A DNA stretch of 64,000 nucleotides. It comes from Symbiodinium sp. CCMP2592. Lineage: Eukaryota > Sar > Dinophyceae > Suessiales > Symbiodiniaceae. The translations under genes and the position numbers were made by a program. Below are positions 11,051-22,400 of this stretch, piece by piece. The stretch's first letter is position 1. Each line of letters begins with the position of its first letter. Where the stretch lies: NCBI GenBank assembly GCA_905221615.1, contig CAJNDT010005869.1:1600318-1664317 (forward strand), read 5' to 3'. The notes below the pieces were generated by a model that was not told the DNA's origin, made no database searches, and saw only the letters and a program-made list of their open reading frames with translations.

Positions 11051-11454
11051 TGTTTTTTTAAACACGGATGCACCCCATTGCAGACTTCCGTGGTCCTTTG
11101 TTGGGTCCCTCCCAACTGGTGTTCTAGGACAGGTTGGATCCTGCCTTTGGCGCGGATTTGTCCACAGGCATCTGCAGTATCCTTGTGAAATCGACAGACC
11201 GCCTGGGATTACAAAGAGACATACATTCCTGATGGCATAATGCAACACAAGGCAACACAATCATGTCAATACATAATGATCATGGAACACATGTTACAAC
11301 CCATGGCACTCCGCCTTCAGAAACATGTCTGTGACAATGGCATTGCCACACCTCCAAAATTAATAAGACTCGAGGCCACATCACCGACAACACATACACA
11401 TGAGCCAGTTATTGTGGCACTCTGCCTTGTTACCGAGCCACCTTGTCGACGCAA
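11051..11454. other. Spacer downstream of the RING-like gene
   Basis: No gene supported. A variant GGCACTCCGCCTT lies at about 11,305 and a normal copy at about 11,417. Confidence 0.4.
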
Positions 11455-12277
11455 TCAGTCCACCACGGGGTCGTTGACCTCAGGAGCTTCCTCTTCACGA
11501 GTGCGGTCGTCAACGAGTTGAGCTTGTATTTCCTGAACGATTGCGTCCACATCATTAGCATCATCTTCGACAGGAACAGGGGCATTGCTTCCCGTGGACC
11601 CCCTCGGACCCAAAAAGAACCTTGCCATAGAGGCTGAGCTCGCACACTTGAGAGGGCAAGCGGTGGCCTTGTTCCGCCCGGTCGACTCACAGTATCGATT
11701 GATACATTCGCTGTGAAAGAGGTGGCCACACGATAGCGCTTCCAATGCCTGCATTCCAGGGAAGCAACAGAAAAAGACACGTCATGTGAGAGGTACTGTT
11801 CTGAGGATTAGTGGAATGTACAAACAGGACAGGCACCACTATCAATGGTTCATTAACCAAAGGCAAACGAAACCAGCCTGCCTGGCCCGGGTGCATCTCC
11901 GAATGGCAAATGACACAGAGGTCCTGGTTCCACCGGTTCGCAGGTCTGCTCGACTCATTCGGAGCATCCTCCTCCTCCTCCTCAAAGAAGGCACTGTCGT
12001 CGGCCTCGCGCTCGACCTCGGCCTCGACCTCGGCCCCGGCCTCGACCTCGGCCCCGGCCTCGGCCATGACCTCATCATCGACCTCGACTGCGACCTCGTC
12101 CTGCGACTCTGTGTTTGGTGCCGTCGCCCTGGCCTTGGACTTGGCCTTGGCTTTCGACTTGCCCTTGGCTTTTGCTTTGGCTTTCGACTTGGGTGTCGCA
12201 AAGGGCACAACGGCATTCACGTCAGCACCGGCTGTCGAGTCACTGTTCGTGGAGGTGTCTGGCCTCTGGCAACTCAA
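11455..12277 (-). CDS. RING-H2-like zinc finger protein, one GC-AG intron
   Basis: The first exon encodes a basic KSKAKAKAKGKSKAKAKSK run, an acidic AEAGAEVEAGAEVEAEVE run, then DLCVICHSEMHPGQ. A 133-nt intron (11,749-11,881) is removed. The second exon continues ALEALSCGHLFHSECINRYC, then ATACPLKC, and ends REEEAPEVNDPVVD at 11,455. The joined finger reads CxxC-x14-CxHxxHxxC-x4-C-CPLKC, close to RING-H2 (C3H2C3) although the last pair is Cx3C instead of Cx2C. RING proteins act as ubiquitin E3 ligases; activity here is inference. The upstream end may join the proline-rich segment at 12,240-13,079 by splicing or a frameshift, since the two frames overlap by about 38 nt. Confidence 0.65.
11749..11881 (-). 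other. GC-AG intron in the RING-like gene
   Basis: Minus-strand GGGCCAG|GCAGGCTGG at the donor and GAATGCAG|GCATTGG at the acceptor. Removing it joins Gln to Ala-Leu-Glu in frame and completes the finger. CAGGCA occurs at both ends as a 6-bp direct repeat. GC donors are common in dinoflagellates. Confidence 0.7.
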
Positions 12278-13079
12278 CTGTTTGAGGTGCAGTGGTCACT
12301 TCTGCAGGAGGCATGACGATCTCCTGATCGGGCCTGATCTCTGCCTCTGCCGGCGCTAGACCATCGTCATCCATGGCAGGAGCATTCCCATCAACTGGCA
12401 CTCTGCCTTCCACAACCCTCGGCACTCTGTCTTGTTCACTTCCTGCAGCCTGGCTGCCTTCGGTTGCCTGGCTTGCATTGGAACCCGGAACGGCATGAGG
12501 GGAGGCAGGCGGCTGTTGAATCGGCACTCTGCCTTGTTCCCCAGCCGGGCTGCGACCCACAGCCTGGCTTGGATTGGAACTAGGAGCAGTCGTTGGCAAA
12601 GGACCAGAACGGACCACGTCTGGCACTCTGCCTTCCGACGGCGGAACCGTTGGCGGGGCAGCTGGAGCAGGACTCGGATTGAAACTGAGACGTCCCTGCG
12701 TCTCAGTGGACTGCCTTGCTCTCGCTCTACGCCTGGCATAGGTCGTGACATCCTCGGTCATCCATGTGGACTGCCATCCACACTCCAAGGCAACCCTGTC
12801 AACAGAATGCTCAGACATATTCACCCCCAGTCCCAGAACCGGTTTGGCTATGCGGTTCCAACTGCTGCTATCGCAGACGGATTGACGCCTATGGGCATTC
12901 GCACATCGCTGACCAAGCAAGCTGTATTTCATATCGACCCTGAGTTCACTGACCTTTGTGGTCGGCTTCAGATTGGTCAATATGAAGAGCAGTTGCAGCG
13001 CTGTTTGTTGTGGCAGGTCAGCCGTGACCGCGGCATCCCATGCACTATGAACTCGCTCGAGCAGAGCTTTCACCTTCAC
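12240..13079 (-). CDS. Proline/serine-rich segment with EGRVP repeats
   Basis: Open frame beginning VKALLERVHSAWDAAVTADLP and TALQLLFILTNLKPTTKVSEL, a helical-looking head, then CGWQSTWMTEDVTTYARRRAR, then a disordered P/S/A/Q-rich tail with four copies of the dispersed repeat (SEGRVP, EQGRVP, EQDRVP, VEGRVP). It ends ARHLHEQ just inside the start of the RING-like frame, so it may be the 5' part of that gene. The frame begins with GTG after AG, suggesting an exon start and not a true initiator. Family not recognised. Confidence 0.45.
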   Translation of the reverse strand: MKVKALLERVHSAWDAAVTADLPQQTALQLLFILTNLKPTTKVSELRVDMKYSLLGQRCANAHRRQSVCDSSSWNRIAKPVLGLGVNMSEHSVDRVALECGWQSTWMTEDVTTYARRRARARQSTETQGRLSFNPSPAPAAPPTVPPSEGRVPDVVRSGPLPTTAPSSNPSQAVGRSPAGEQGRVPIQQPPASPHAVPGSNASQATEGSQAAGSEQDRVPRVVEGRVPVDGNAPAMDDDGLAPAEAEIRPDQEIVMPPAEVTTAPQTVELPEARHLHEQ

Positions 13080-13139
13080 CTCAGTCAGTAAGGCTTATCT
13101 AGGCTTTGTGGGGGGAGGGTTCAGGGATCATTGCTGACC

Positions 13140-13703
13140 TTAGGGATACTCTGTTGATTGACAAGCAGCCAGAGGGATCGAACGCAATGTCGTGGCGCTT
13201 CTCGGGATTGCATCTGCATCGGTAGTGGACGTTGCCAGCCGATCAATCCCGATCGTTGCTGCTTGCCTTGCTCTGTTCTTCTTGGTTTCCTTACGAATCC
13301 TCCTCACTTCTTGGTCTTCTGATTCCGACGAGGAGGAGTCGTTGGCACTCTGCCTTGATTCACCCACAGCAGCCATCTGCTGCTGTTGCTGCATTTGCTG
13401 CATCTGCTGCATTTGCTGCATCTGTTGCTGCTGCTGCATCTGTTGCTGCTGTTGCAACATGAAAGGGTTCATCATGGCCAGTGGGTTGTTCATTCCCATT
13501 GCTGGGTTCATTGCCCCCGGCATTGGGAACATCATCTGATCACTCACACGAGCGCTCTTCCTCGACTTTCCCATTGCTCTCGGCGACTGTCTCTGGCACT
13601 CTGCCTGGAAGCACCACTGCAGCACTAAGGGACTCGATCTTGAACACACATATGTTGATTGCGGCCAGGTCAAGAAATTCTTGCGCATCCACTCACTAGT
13701 CAC
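13140..13703 (-). CDS. Q/M-rich protein with Ser/acidic and basic tail
   Basis: The frame encodes a Met/Asn/Pro-rich stretch (MFPMPGAMNPAMGMNNPLAM), then a long Q/M run from CAG/CTG repeats (13,376-13,458), then DSSSSESEDQEVRRIRKETKKNRARQ and a short tail ending STEYP. Low complexity dominates, so function cannot be read. The Ser-rich acidic then Lys/Arg-rich order is common in dinoflagellate multi-copy proteins next to zinc finger or methyltransferase-like genes. One repeat copy is read as RQSA (ESRQSANDSSS). The upstream start is uncertain. Confidence 0.45.
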   Translation of the reverse strand: MTSEWMRKNFLTWPQSTYVCSRSSPLVLQWCFQAECQRQSPRAMGKSRKSARVSDQMMFPMPGAMNPAMGMNNPLAMMNPFMLQQQQQMQQQQQMQQMQQMQQMQQQQQMAAVGESRQSANDSSSSESEDQEVRRIRKETKKNRARQAATIGIDRLATSTTDADAIPRSATTLRSIPLAACQSTEYP

Positions 13704-14284
13704 TAGAGTCCGTACACACTACGTGGCATGGTCCCATCAACGGCCAGATAGCAAGCGTTTCAGCTTCCACAACTCACAATCACTTGCATCATGCATTCCA
13801 GCCTTGCCATAGTAGCCAACCACCTTGGACGCCAGCACCTGAAAGGTTTTATGGGGCTGTCACAGGAAACCAAGGTTGAACCAATCAATTCACAGGCACA
13901 GTAATTAATCCATCGAGTTACTGCCGACATGACTGTATGCATAGGCATCGTCTTTGTTTTCCAAAACGGCAAGCTGAAATGTGCCAGATCAGACGGACTG
14001 CAAAAGTGACAACATTCAAACGCCCCAAGAAATGCGATTTCACATTGGCACTCTGCCTTTCCGGCACTCTGCCTAGTGACAGCGACACAAAAATGAATCT
14101 GAACAGGCCACACTGTTTGGTGGCACTCTGCCTTAGTCACACCGAGAACTCTCTGGCACTCTGCCTTGTGAAAGTCCCCAGTGCCCAAGGACGAATGGGA
14201 TGAAGAAGAGGAGGTCCACTAGATGGCTTTGTTTTGGCAACACAATTAATAAACCTACTCGCTCAGCTCAATCATTGACACTAA
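13704..14284. other. Spacer with four repeat motifs
   Basis: No convincing gene; copies of the dispersed motif lie at about 14,047, 14,062, 14,121 and 14,155. Confidence 0.45.
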
Positions 14285-17200
14285 TCAATCCTGAAAGCCA
14301 TCTGCAGTTACTCCCCAATCAGGAACGAAGTCCCCAGTGGTCTGGTAAACATCCACATAGTTATCCTCTTCTTCATCTTCCGATGGCGGGACATCATCAC
14401 CCATCTGGCTCACCGCGTCTAGGTTTTCCCCCCTTGCCTTCTGTTCCAGCTTCTTCTGACAATACACAAGCATGGTGTAATTGTAAGCATCCCAAATCTT
14501 GCACGACAAAGGCACAATCCAGCTCTGCAGGTCTTTGGGCCTGAATTTTTCCTTTGAGATGACATCTTCCGTCGTATAAACCTCAAGGAGTCTCTTGGAG
14601 GCCTCCCACCAGTGCCAGTATGTCAGCTCTTTTCCCTTGACTCGATCACGGCCATGAACTGGCGGAGTGACATTGAACATGCACTGGAGAATCTGCTCAA
14701 TGACCGCCACCCCAGTTTCCCTCTGAAGCCACAGGTGCCAGTCCCCAGGCTCAGAGCTGTCTGGAATCTCCTTCATGCCCTTGTCACACAACAGCTCCCA
14801 GACAACCACAGTTTTCGAGCCCTTCGACCGAAAGTCATTCCACACCATTTCCTTCTTCTCCATTGGCAAGGAATTCTTCTCGCATTCTCGGACTGTGATC
14901 TCATGGACAGCGGCTGATCTTGTGGCACCGGTCTCGACATACGTGCCCGATTGGCGAGGCGGCCCACCTTCGAAGTCGTCACCTCCCTGTGACTGCATGG
15001 CAGCATTCCCCGCAACGCTCTGAGAGTTTTCTCCTCCTCAGTCTCTGGCTGCAAAAGCTCGGCTGGAACCTTGATCTTGTTTTGACCCCTTGGCACTCTG
15101 CCTTGGGGGTCCGTAATTCCGAGGTCCTCCTCCGCTTCCAAGAAAGGCTTCACCTCTCCAGGCACTGGCGCAGTCGCACTCTTGGGGTTTGCGGCAGCCT
15201 TCGGGCTCGGGTCCACATTCATAGCCTCCAGCTCGTTCATGACCTTGGCGACGACGGCATCGTGCTCGCTCTCAGTCACCCGGGTCTCCGGTACAGAAGG
15301 CATCGGCTCATCTTGCTCCTCTCGGAGATGGTCCCCTAGTACCATTGTTGCTTGGCTGTCACCCTCATCCTCGTCCAAGCGATCCGGGTGAATCGAGGCA
15401 CCCGTGGCGAACGCATGCTCATCCTCCTCGGGCTCCGCCTCCATCTCAAGCGGCGGTTGCTCATCCTGCACCATAACCTCGACAAATTCCATTTCATCGT
15501 CCGACGGATCTTGCACAGGCTCCTCCTCTTCCACCACAACATCAACCAAAGTGTCCTCCTCCTCGGCTTCCACCTCCTCCTTGGGGTCCAACCATATTCC
15601 TCCCTTCTCCGTCTTCATATGCCGCAAAAAAGCAGGATGAGCTTCGCCTGGACGGCCCTTTCCAACAAGGTGAGTAGGGATATTGGGACGGCCCTTTCCA
15701 ACAAGTGGCACTAGGGCTGGACGGCCCTTTCCAACAAGGTGAGTAGGGATATTGTCCTCCACTGGCACTCTGCCTTTGTGGCCCTTTCCGGCAGGCTTGC
15801 CCTTTTGGGCGAAGAAAGCTGCTTTCCCGATCGGGACGGCGTCGCCCTTGCTTTTCAAGCCCTGGGCCTTTGCCACCCAGGCCGGCTCAGCGCGTCGGCC
15901 CTGCGGAACGAAATTGGAGCCTCTTGCCGTATCGTCAGCATACTCGGCAAGTTCCTTGGCGAAATCCTGCTCGTCCATCCTTTGCTTTTCCGTCATTTCA
16001 GCAGGAGCACTTGCCGACATAAACTGTGGCTTGGAACCAACAGGCACAGGCTGTCCGTCGCCGAATTTCCTTTTGGCAGGAGGCTGCTTTGCCGGCGGGG
16101 GACCCATCGGCTCTGGCACTCTGCCTTGCTCTGCCGGCGGGGGACCCATCGGCTCTGGCACTTTTAGCACGGGATTCGGCTCGGGATCTGGCACTCTGCC
16201 TTGCTTTGCCGGCGGGGGACCCATCGGCTCTGGCACTCTTGGCGGGGGATTCGGCTCGGGATCTGGCACTCTGCCTTGCTTTGCCGGCGGGGGACCCATC
16301 GGCTCTGGCACTCTGCCTTGCTTTGCCGGCGGGGGACCCATCGGCTCTGGCACTCTTGGCCGGGAATTCGGCTCGGGATTCGGCTCATCGTCATGCCAGG
16401 CATCGTATTCGTCCTGGATGACGGGCATTCTGGCCGTTCTGCCCCAGCGATGTTGCTGCTGCTGGTGGCCAGGAGGAGGATGAGCTGGTTGCACCGGCCC
16501 CCTGCCAGGAGGAGGATGATCTGGTTGCACCTTGGTAGTGGTTCCCACTCCTGCTGCCAAGGGTGATCAGGCAGAGGCCCAGCATTTCGCAGCGGTCTTG
16601 CTGGCACCTGCCACGGAGCAGGAGGCCTCGCCTTTTGCTGAGGCGGTTGATGCAAAGGCGGGCGGGCCCCCCTGGGAGGAGTCCCTTCAGGATGATGTAT
16701 TGCTTCGCCTTTGCCTGGCACTCTGCCTTCTACTGGCACTCCTCCTTTCATCCCTTTGGCTTTTGCAGTCGCAGATCCAGGGGGATCCCAGGGAGGTGTC
16801 GAATCCCAACACTGAGGTGGCGGAGGATTCGGCGGCGCAAGTGCCTGCGGCTGAATTCTGCTCATTACTGCCCTTGTTGCCTCGACCCTCATTTGCTGGC
16901 ATTGTTGCATCAAGTCCAGACCCTGCTGGAACTTTGCTTCCAGATTCTTGCACAACTTGTACAGATCGGACACCATTTCACCAGTTCTCCACTTATTCGG
17001 TCCATAGTCCGTTTTGAATTTTTCGCCAGCGGCAAGCATCTTCTTCCAGACCTCTGACGCGTACTCGGAGACGGTGGCGCTGTGGTTTGAGGGAATGGCC
17101 CACAAGCTCAGAAAGCAGTTGAGGTGACCCTTCATCCTTTTTGCGGGAACAGCCATAACTGGTAGGCAACCGGAGCAGTCCACCAAGGCAAACGTCAAAT

Positions 17201-18010
17201 TCTCCGCCCCCACTGGCACTCTGCCTTTGTGGTCCGGCACTCTGCCTCCCATGACAGTAATGTTATTCTCATGGAGGTCCCCCAGAAGACTCCCTTCCTG
17301 CCTAAGGGTATGCATTTGTAGCTTCAAGACAAACTTGAACAGCTTGAAGAGGATCAGCATGGTCTCTTTCTCTGGGAACTTGATTGGGTCGGAAAACCTC
17401 TGGTTGAGGAAGGCTCCCACAGTCGTCCCTTCGCCTTTGGCTTCTGTGACGAGCACCGATTTTCTCATCCGCGGTGCCACTACGCCCGAGGCATGGGTGA
17501 CCAAGGTTTTCAAGTCGAAAGCGAGCGGGACAGGAAACGATTGCCAGTGGGTTGTGAACGTTCGAGATTTCAGAAAATGCCAGTCATATTGGTTTCCACA
17601 CTCTTTTTCATCCTTTGCGAGTTTCCTGTGCAGCTTGACACAGAGGTGCACCTGATCTGTCGGATGATCGAAGTCCAGAGCATCTTCAGGAATAGAATCC
17701 ACCAGTTTCAGGGCATCTGCTGCGACTTCCGAGGCTTTGAGGACTTCGGCACTCTGCCTTTCAGACCGAGGAATCCTGAGGTCGCGCAGAAGCTTCAGAA
17801 TGTCGATGACCCACGGCTGTGGGATCTTCGCAATCATTGAGTCCCGATTCATTCCATGACCGACGTATTTCCATTCACACTTGCACTGTTTGAATCCTTG
17901 CCCGCCTCTCACGCGGAATTGCAGGCGGACCTCACCGAAGGCTGTGACATAGTATTCTAGAGGTTTTTTGATCGGCAAGGGAAAATTCCCACCCATCTGC
18001 AAGGATCCAT
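14285..18010 (-). pseudogene. Phosphotransferase/kinase-like gene, 3' part after the retrotransposon insertion
   Basis: It continues the frame that ends at 28,677 upstream of the insert: DGSLQMGGNFPLPIKKPLEY onward. Key motifs: LLGDLHENN (about 17,250-17,285), matching the HGDLHxxN catalytic loop of aminoglycoside-phosphotransferase/RIO-type kinases, and FALVDCSG (about 17,165-17,190) in place of the DFG-type metal-binding Asp. Two dispersed repeats (GGRVP, KGRVP) lie between them. Then comes a proline-rich linker, a VNTR, a long acidic region (EVEAEEEDTLVDVVVEEEE) and a C-terminal domain (TVVVWELLCDKG, KELTYWHWWEASKRLLEVY) to the stop at 14,285. Two 1-nt shifts are needed, near 16,533 and at the G4 run 15,007-15,010. 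No intron is evident over 3.7 kb. Activity unknown; broken by the insertion. Confidence 0.6.
16090..16380 (-). repeat. 42-bp/33-bp coding VNTR built on the dispersed motif
   Basis: Repeats of a 14-residue unit (EPMGPPPAKQGRVP) and an 11-residue unit (DPEPNPPPRVP and variants). Each ends in a GGCACTCTGCC or GGCACTCTTGG copy. Both periods are multiples of three. Confidence 0.8.
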
Positions 18011-18020
18011 CCAGCTCTTG
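18008..18020. other. Target-site duplication, 3' side of retrotransposon copy 1
   Basis: CATCCAGCTCTTG, repeated at 24,967-24,979. Confidence 0.8.
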
Positions 18021-18603
18021 AAGAAGAAGTGAGCGACGGAGGTAGCCTCGCCGCTGTGACCATCCTGTGTTCCAACCTGCATGACCAGGGCGCGTCGGTT
18101 CGGGACGGGGGTGTATGACACCTACACCGTACAAGCAACATCACTGAGACAGGGCTCTACTCGTGTAAAAAACCGCGGCTAGACGTCTAGAGTATTGCGC
18201 ATTTGGTGTGGTCTGGAGGTCTGTTACCGCATGGCAGGACTCCTACAATACCCCCCCTTACATACAATACTCCCCGCCACCACTCCCTTACATAACAAAG
18301 CGTCATCATCCCTCCCTTACTAGAATTCTGCAGAAAGAACCACCAGACTATACTGTCATCAGAAAATCCAAAAAACTCCCCCTACCAGTCGTCTCCTTGG
18401 GAGGTCCCGATAGGACCAGCCCGTCCCAGAGGCCTCCCTATAGGAGGGCCTCGCCCCGACGACTTGACTAGTGTACCAAAAAGAATACGTGGTTATCATC
18501 CCATACTGTCCGAATCCAAAAGGAAAAAACATAGAATACAGTCTGCTACCCTTGCTCCAAGATTATCCGTGTTCGTTACCGCCTGGCCTCGTGATCATCC
18601 GGA

Positions 18604-19311
18604 TCACTTGCGTCCCCCCTGCTTGCCCTTTCCTTTGCTTTTTCCTCCCTGCTTTCCTCCCTTCCCCTTGCCTTTGCCATCTCCTTTTCCTTTGGCTCGT
18701 GTACGAGGTCCTCTGTCCATGTAGATCTGAAGGGTACTCGAGGCATTTGGCATCTTAGCCGACACGTACAGAGCCCAATTGAGCGTCCGCTTGATCCGCT
18801 CAGATACCAAACGAGAGGGTTCCCCCGGCAACAACCGTATGTTGTTAACCCCCTTGGAGTCCCTCGAGACCCACTCCACAAGGTTCTCCAAAATGCATCC
18901 TTCAGCAGCCTCGCGTCTCGAGGCTGCTTCCGGCAGAGGTCGCTTATCCCCGGACAGTTCCGCCGCCTTTGCCTTGAGCCCGTCCTCGTCCTGCATAGCA
19001 CCCACCACTTCACAAAGCTCCTTGTAAAGCACCTGTGCAGCAGTACCGCGGATAGCAGGCTTAAGCACTTCCCCGGATTCCACATCCTGCCATAGCTTGT
19101 CCAGTGACGTCGAATGCTCCACCCGCAGGAAGCGGTAGGATTGTATGTCCTCAAGGCGGAGTTCACACCGCTCCAAACGCTGTCCATGCTCCTCAACTGT
19201 CCCGACGAGTTCGTCGACCTTAGCCTCAAGTTCCCCCATCTTGCGTTTGCGTTCCGCGTTTTGAGCCATCCCACCGTTAGGACAAGCACTACGAGTGACC
19301 TGTTCCACCAC
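18604..19311 (-). CDS. Gag-like second ORF located 3' of pol (copy 1)
   Basis: 235 codons, or about 221 if the internal MAQNAERKRK Met is used. It has a heptad-like coiled-coil segment (KMGELEAKVDELVGTVEEHG), a mid part (TAAQVLYKELCEVVGAM, GCILENLVEWVSRD), and a strongly basic Gly/Lys tail (RAKGKGDGKGKGKGGKQGGK). Coiled coil plus basic tail resembles LINE ORF1 proteins that bind RNA, but here it lies downstream of pol. The only two base differences from copy 2 within the ORF that I noticed (19,156 and 19,177) are synonymous in this frame and change residues in the overlapping 278-codon frame, which supports this frame as the coding one. No CCHC knuckle seen. Confidence 0.65.
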   Translation of the reverse strand: MVEQVTRSACPNGGMAQNAERKRKMGELEAKVDELVGTVEEHGQRLERCELRLEDIQSYRFLRVEHSTSLDKLWQDVESGEVLKPAIRGTAAQVLYKELCEVVGAMQDEDGLKAKAAELSGDKRPLPEAASRREAAEGCILENLVEWVSRDSKGVNNIRLLPGEPSRLVSERIKRTLNWALYVSAKMPNASSTLQIYMDRGPRTRAKGKGDGKGKGKGGKQGGKSKGKGKQGGRK

Positions 19312-19468
19312 ATGGGCAGCGACGAAGAACTAGAAGTTCGAGCTGAAATGACAGCGGCAAGTGATCCAACTCTGAAGACCAGGGACAGGCGTAACCAAGT
19401 TACCCCCCCCATAGTGCCCCCCGTTCCCCGCGCACCTTGCTCAACAAACCTGTCCTGCGTCAGTAGTA

Positions 19469-22400
19469 CTACGCGCCCGAACGCTTTTTTGAAAGCTTCC
19501 CGATATGCCCATCCCTTAGTGCTTCGGATGCGTGCGTGTACCGTTCATGATTCTTTCTAGCTCCAACGGACCCCAGGACAACCCCACAGTATTTACACGT
19601 ACGATTGGCGTCCCCTGGTCCCCGGCAGTCCGGTTGATGTTGGGGTAGATCGCAATTCCTGAACTGGACCTGGCAGGTTGGGCAGGTGACCAATAGGTGT
19701 CGCCCCAGACGTGGTCCCTCTGCAGCTGCCGGTCTGCGTCGCACTGCCCCGGCCCGAGCGGGACGGCGGTTTGGTGGGGGGGGCGGTGCCGGTTCTGCTC
19801 CCATGGGTCCCTCAGGTCTCGTATTCCAAGAGACTGCATGCGGTGATACCCTTCCCGACGCCCCCCTATCAGCCAACCTGTCTGCGATTTCATTTCCATG
19901 CACTCCCGTATGTCCGTATACATGCTGAAAGGATAGATCAAATGCTCTGCGAACACGACTTACTAACATGGCGACCATATCCCCCAACAAACCATTTTCC
20001 CTGTCTTGGGTCAACCTTGTCGCTATCCCGTAGGCGTACTCGGAGTCATACAGTACCATGGCCCTCCTGGGGACCTCCGCAGGAAGTCGCTCGTGCAACT
20101 CTAAAAGCCACTTACACGCCTCCCCGATGGCAGATAACTCCGCTGTGTTGTTGGTCCCCTTTCGCGCGCCCATCCATACTGGGTCATACTCCGCCGTACA
20201 AACCGGTCCATATAACGCCGCCAACCATGGAAGATCCGGGCTCGGATCCTTGACCCCATACACCACTACACCCCACCCGGCCATTTGCGGCCCGGCTGCT
20301 GAGCCACCGCTGCCCCCAGACCCATCCGTGTACAGATACCAAACTGGTGGATACGGTAGTTGAGTTCCTCGATCCTGTCCTCCAACCTGCTCCTCCGGAT
20401 CTATGCATGTGAGCCTATGTAACTGTTTCTTGGCAGGACAGTCATGATCCTTCCTTTGCTGTGCGCGACGAAAGGTTTGCCGACAAGCCGTACACTGAAA
20501 CGACTGCACCGTACTGAGTTTGGGATCACAAATCGAATGTTCCGCCTCATAGTGAAAAGCGAGTTGATTAGCCTTGCCGAACTCCTCCCCACAAACCGGG
20601 CACTTATGTGTTTCCCCTCCCCTGGCTGCACGGCGATCCTGTCTTAGCCTACGCGGTCGATTACCATACGTTCTTGGTTCCGGCTCTTCGTACCCTCCTC
20701 TACGTCGTTCCCCGAGTTCATCCTCACTGTTCTCAAACTGTTGTTCCGTCGGATCATCGGCCACTTCACGAGCCCACTCCGGAATGGGGTCCCCCAGTCT
20801 CCAAGCATCTAGCTCCTGCTCCCTACCCCGTATCACTTTCTCGACCGGAAACGCCTTATATACGATTTTTCGCCAGTGACCGCGATCCTGAGCCAGGCGG
20901 AACCAGTCCATTTCCGAGATGTCGGCGACCCGAAGGCATGAGTTGATCCATTGAGCCTGTTTGAACGGACATCGCTGCTTCGCCTTGGAACCCTCCAACC
21001 AACCGAACAAAATCTGCTTTTGTGGTTGTTCTGTTGTCATGCGCGCTACATGTCTCAACCATAGGAGAGAGGCCCGACGTACCGCAGAATCAAAAGTTTC
21101 CCACTGTACCATACGTCTTAGCACCGCATTGGTTAAGCCCTGTCGTCGCAAATCCTGAATCTTGGCATTGAAAATCCTACGAATGGAAAAATTCACAATG
21201 TTCTGCATCCTGTGAACCTGACTGGTTTGCCATGCTCTAGTTCTGCTGAAAGTTAAAAGAGTCCCTTTGACCGCCGCTTTGAGGATCTTGACGCGAACAC
21301 TCTTCTTGAGATCGTGTTTGCGACGTTTCGCAGCTTTGCCCTTGGTCCAGGCTGACGAGATTTCTTCAATTTTCTGTATGCATTTGCGTGCTGCTCTTTC
21401 TGATTCCGCCGTGTGCCCCGCCCTCTCCGACAGCATTGCTCCCACGTGTTTAACTGACTTGCTTTCTCCTATCCACTGGACATCCGTGGAGGGACGGGCT
21501 TCAGATTCGACTCTCAATCCTTCCGTTTTACCTGTGTTGACTATACCTGCAAAAGACGTGATTGTTTCGGTGAAGATTCCTTCCGCCCTTCGCGCCTCTT
21601 CCGCTTCCCCGATAATGCCCGTATCATCAGCATATGCGAAATCCCCGATAACGCGTCTTCTCGTATGCCTACCCTCATCCTCCCTATCTCCTTTCCTTTT
21701 GGCTACTTTTCCATCCACTTTAAAAGTCCACGTCACACCAGGTTGTTGTCCCGCATGTGATGCCGCTCTTGCCCGTCGGGCCCTGAAAACCTCCATAAAA
21801 CCGTGATGATAGACATTAAAGAGGATGGGTGAAGACGGACAGCCTTCACGGAGACCTCTATCAGGAACAAAACTTGCAGACGTCATACCTTGTAGTTTGA
21901 CCTTGCTTGCCGTACCTTCATGAATGGCCTTAAGGACTTTGAGAAACCCACGAGGACATCCTTTCCTTTCCAACGTGCGCCATAAAGCCTGTCTAGCCAC
22001 TTTTGGATAAGCTTTTTCCAAATCAAAAAATCGGAGCAGGATAGTTTTCGAATGTGCGGACTGGGCGGATTCCTCCAACAACCTTCTTGAAAGCTGTTGT
22101 ACGTCGTCCACTCCTGAACCCGACCGGAACCCGAACTGTAAGGGGTTAAGCCATAGCTGGCACCATCGCTGTGTTCTCATAGCACATATACGCGCCACAA
22201 GCTTGGAACCCACCGACAATAGCGTGATACCCCGCCATGTATTCTTGTTCTTGCGGTCCCCTTTCTTTTTCCACAACGGTATGATAATACCTATTTTCCA
22301 GGACTTGGGCCATGACTCGTGTTCCGAACCGTCCGGGGCGCGAGTTGCCTCCTCCCAACAACGCTTGACAACCCTGTACAGAACTCGTTGCATTTCCGCC

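Noticed and set aside
18576-19412. 278-codon Arg/Trp-rich frame overlapping the gag-like ORF
   Set aside because: Both base differences between the element copies change its residues, whereas they are silent in the 235-codon frame.
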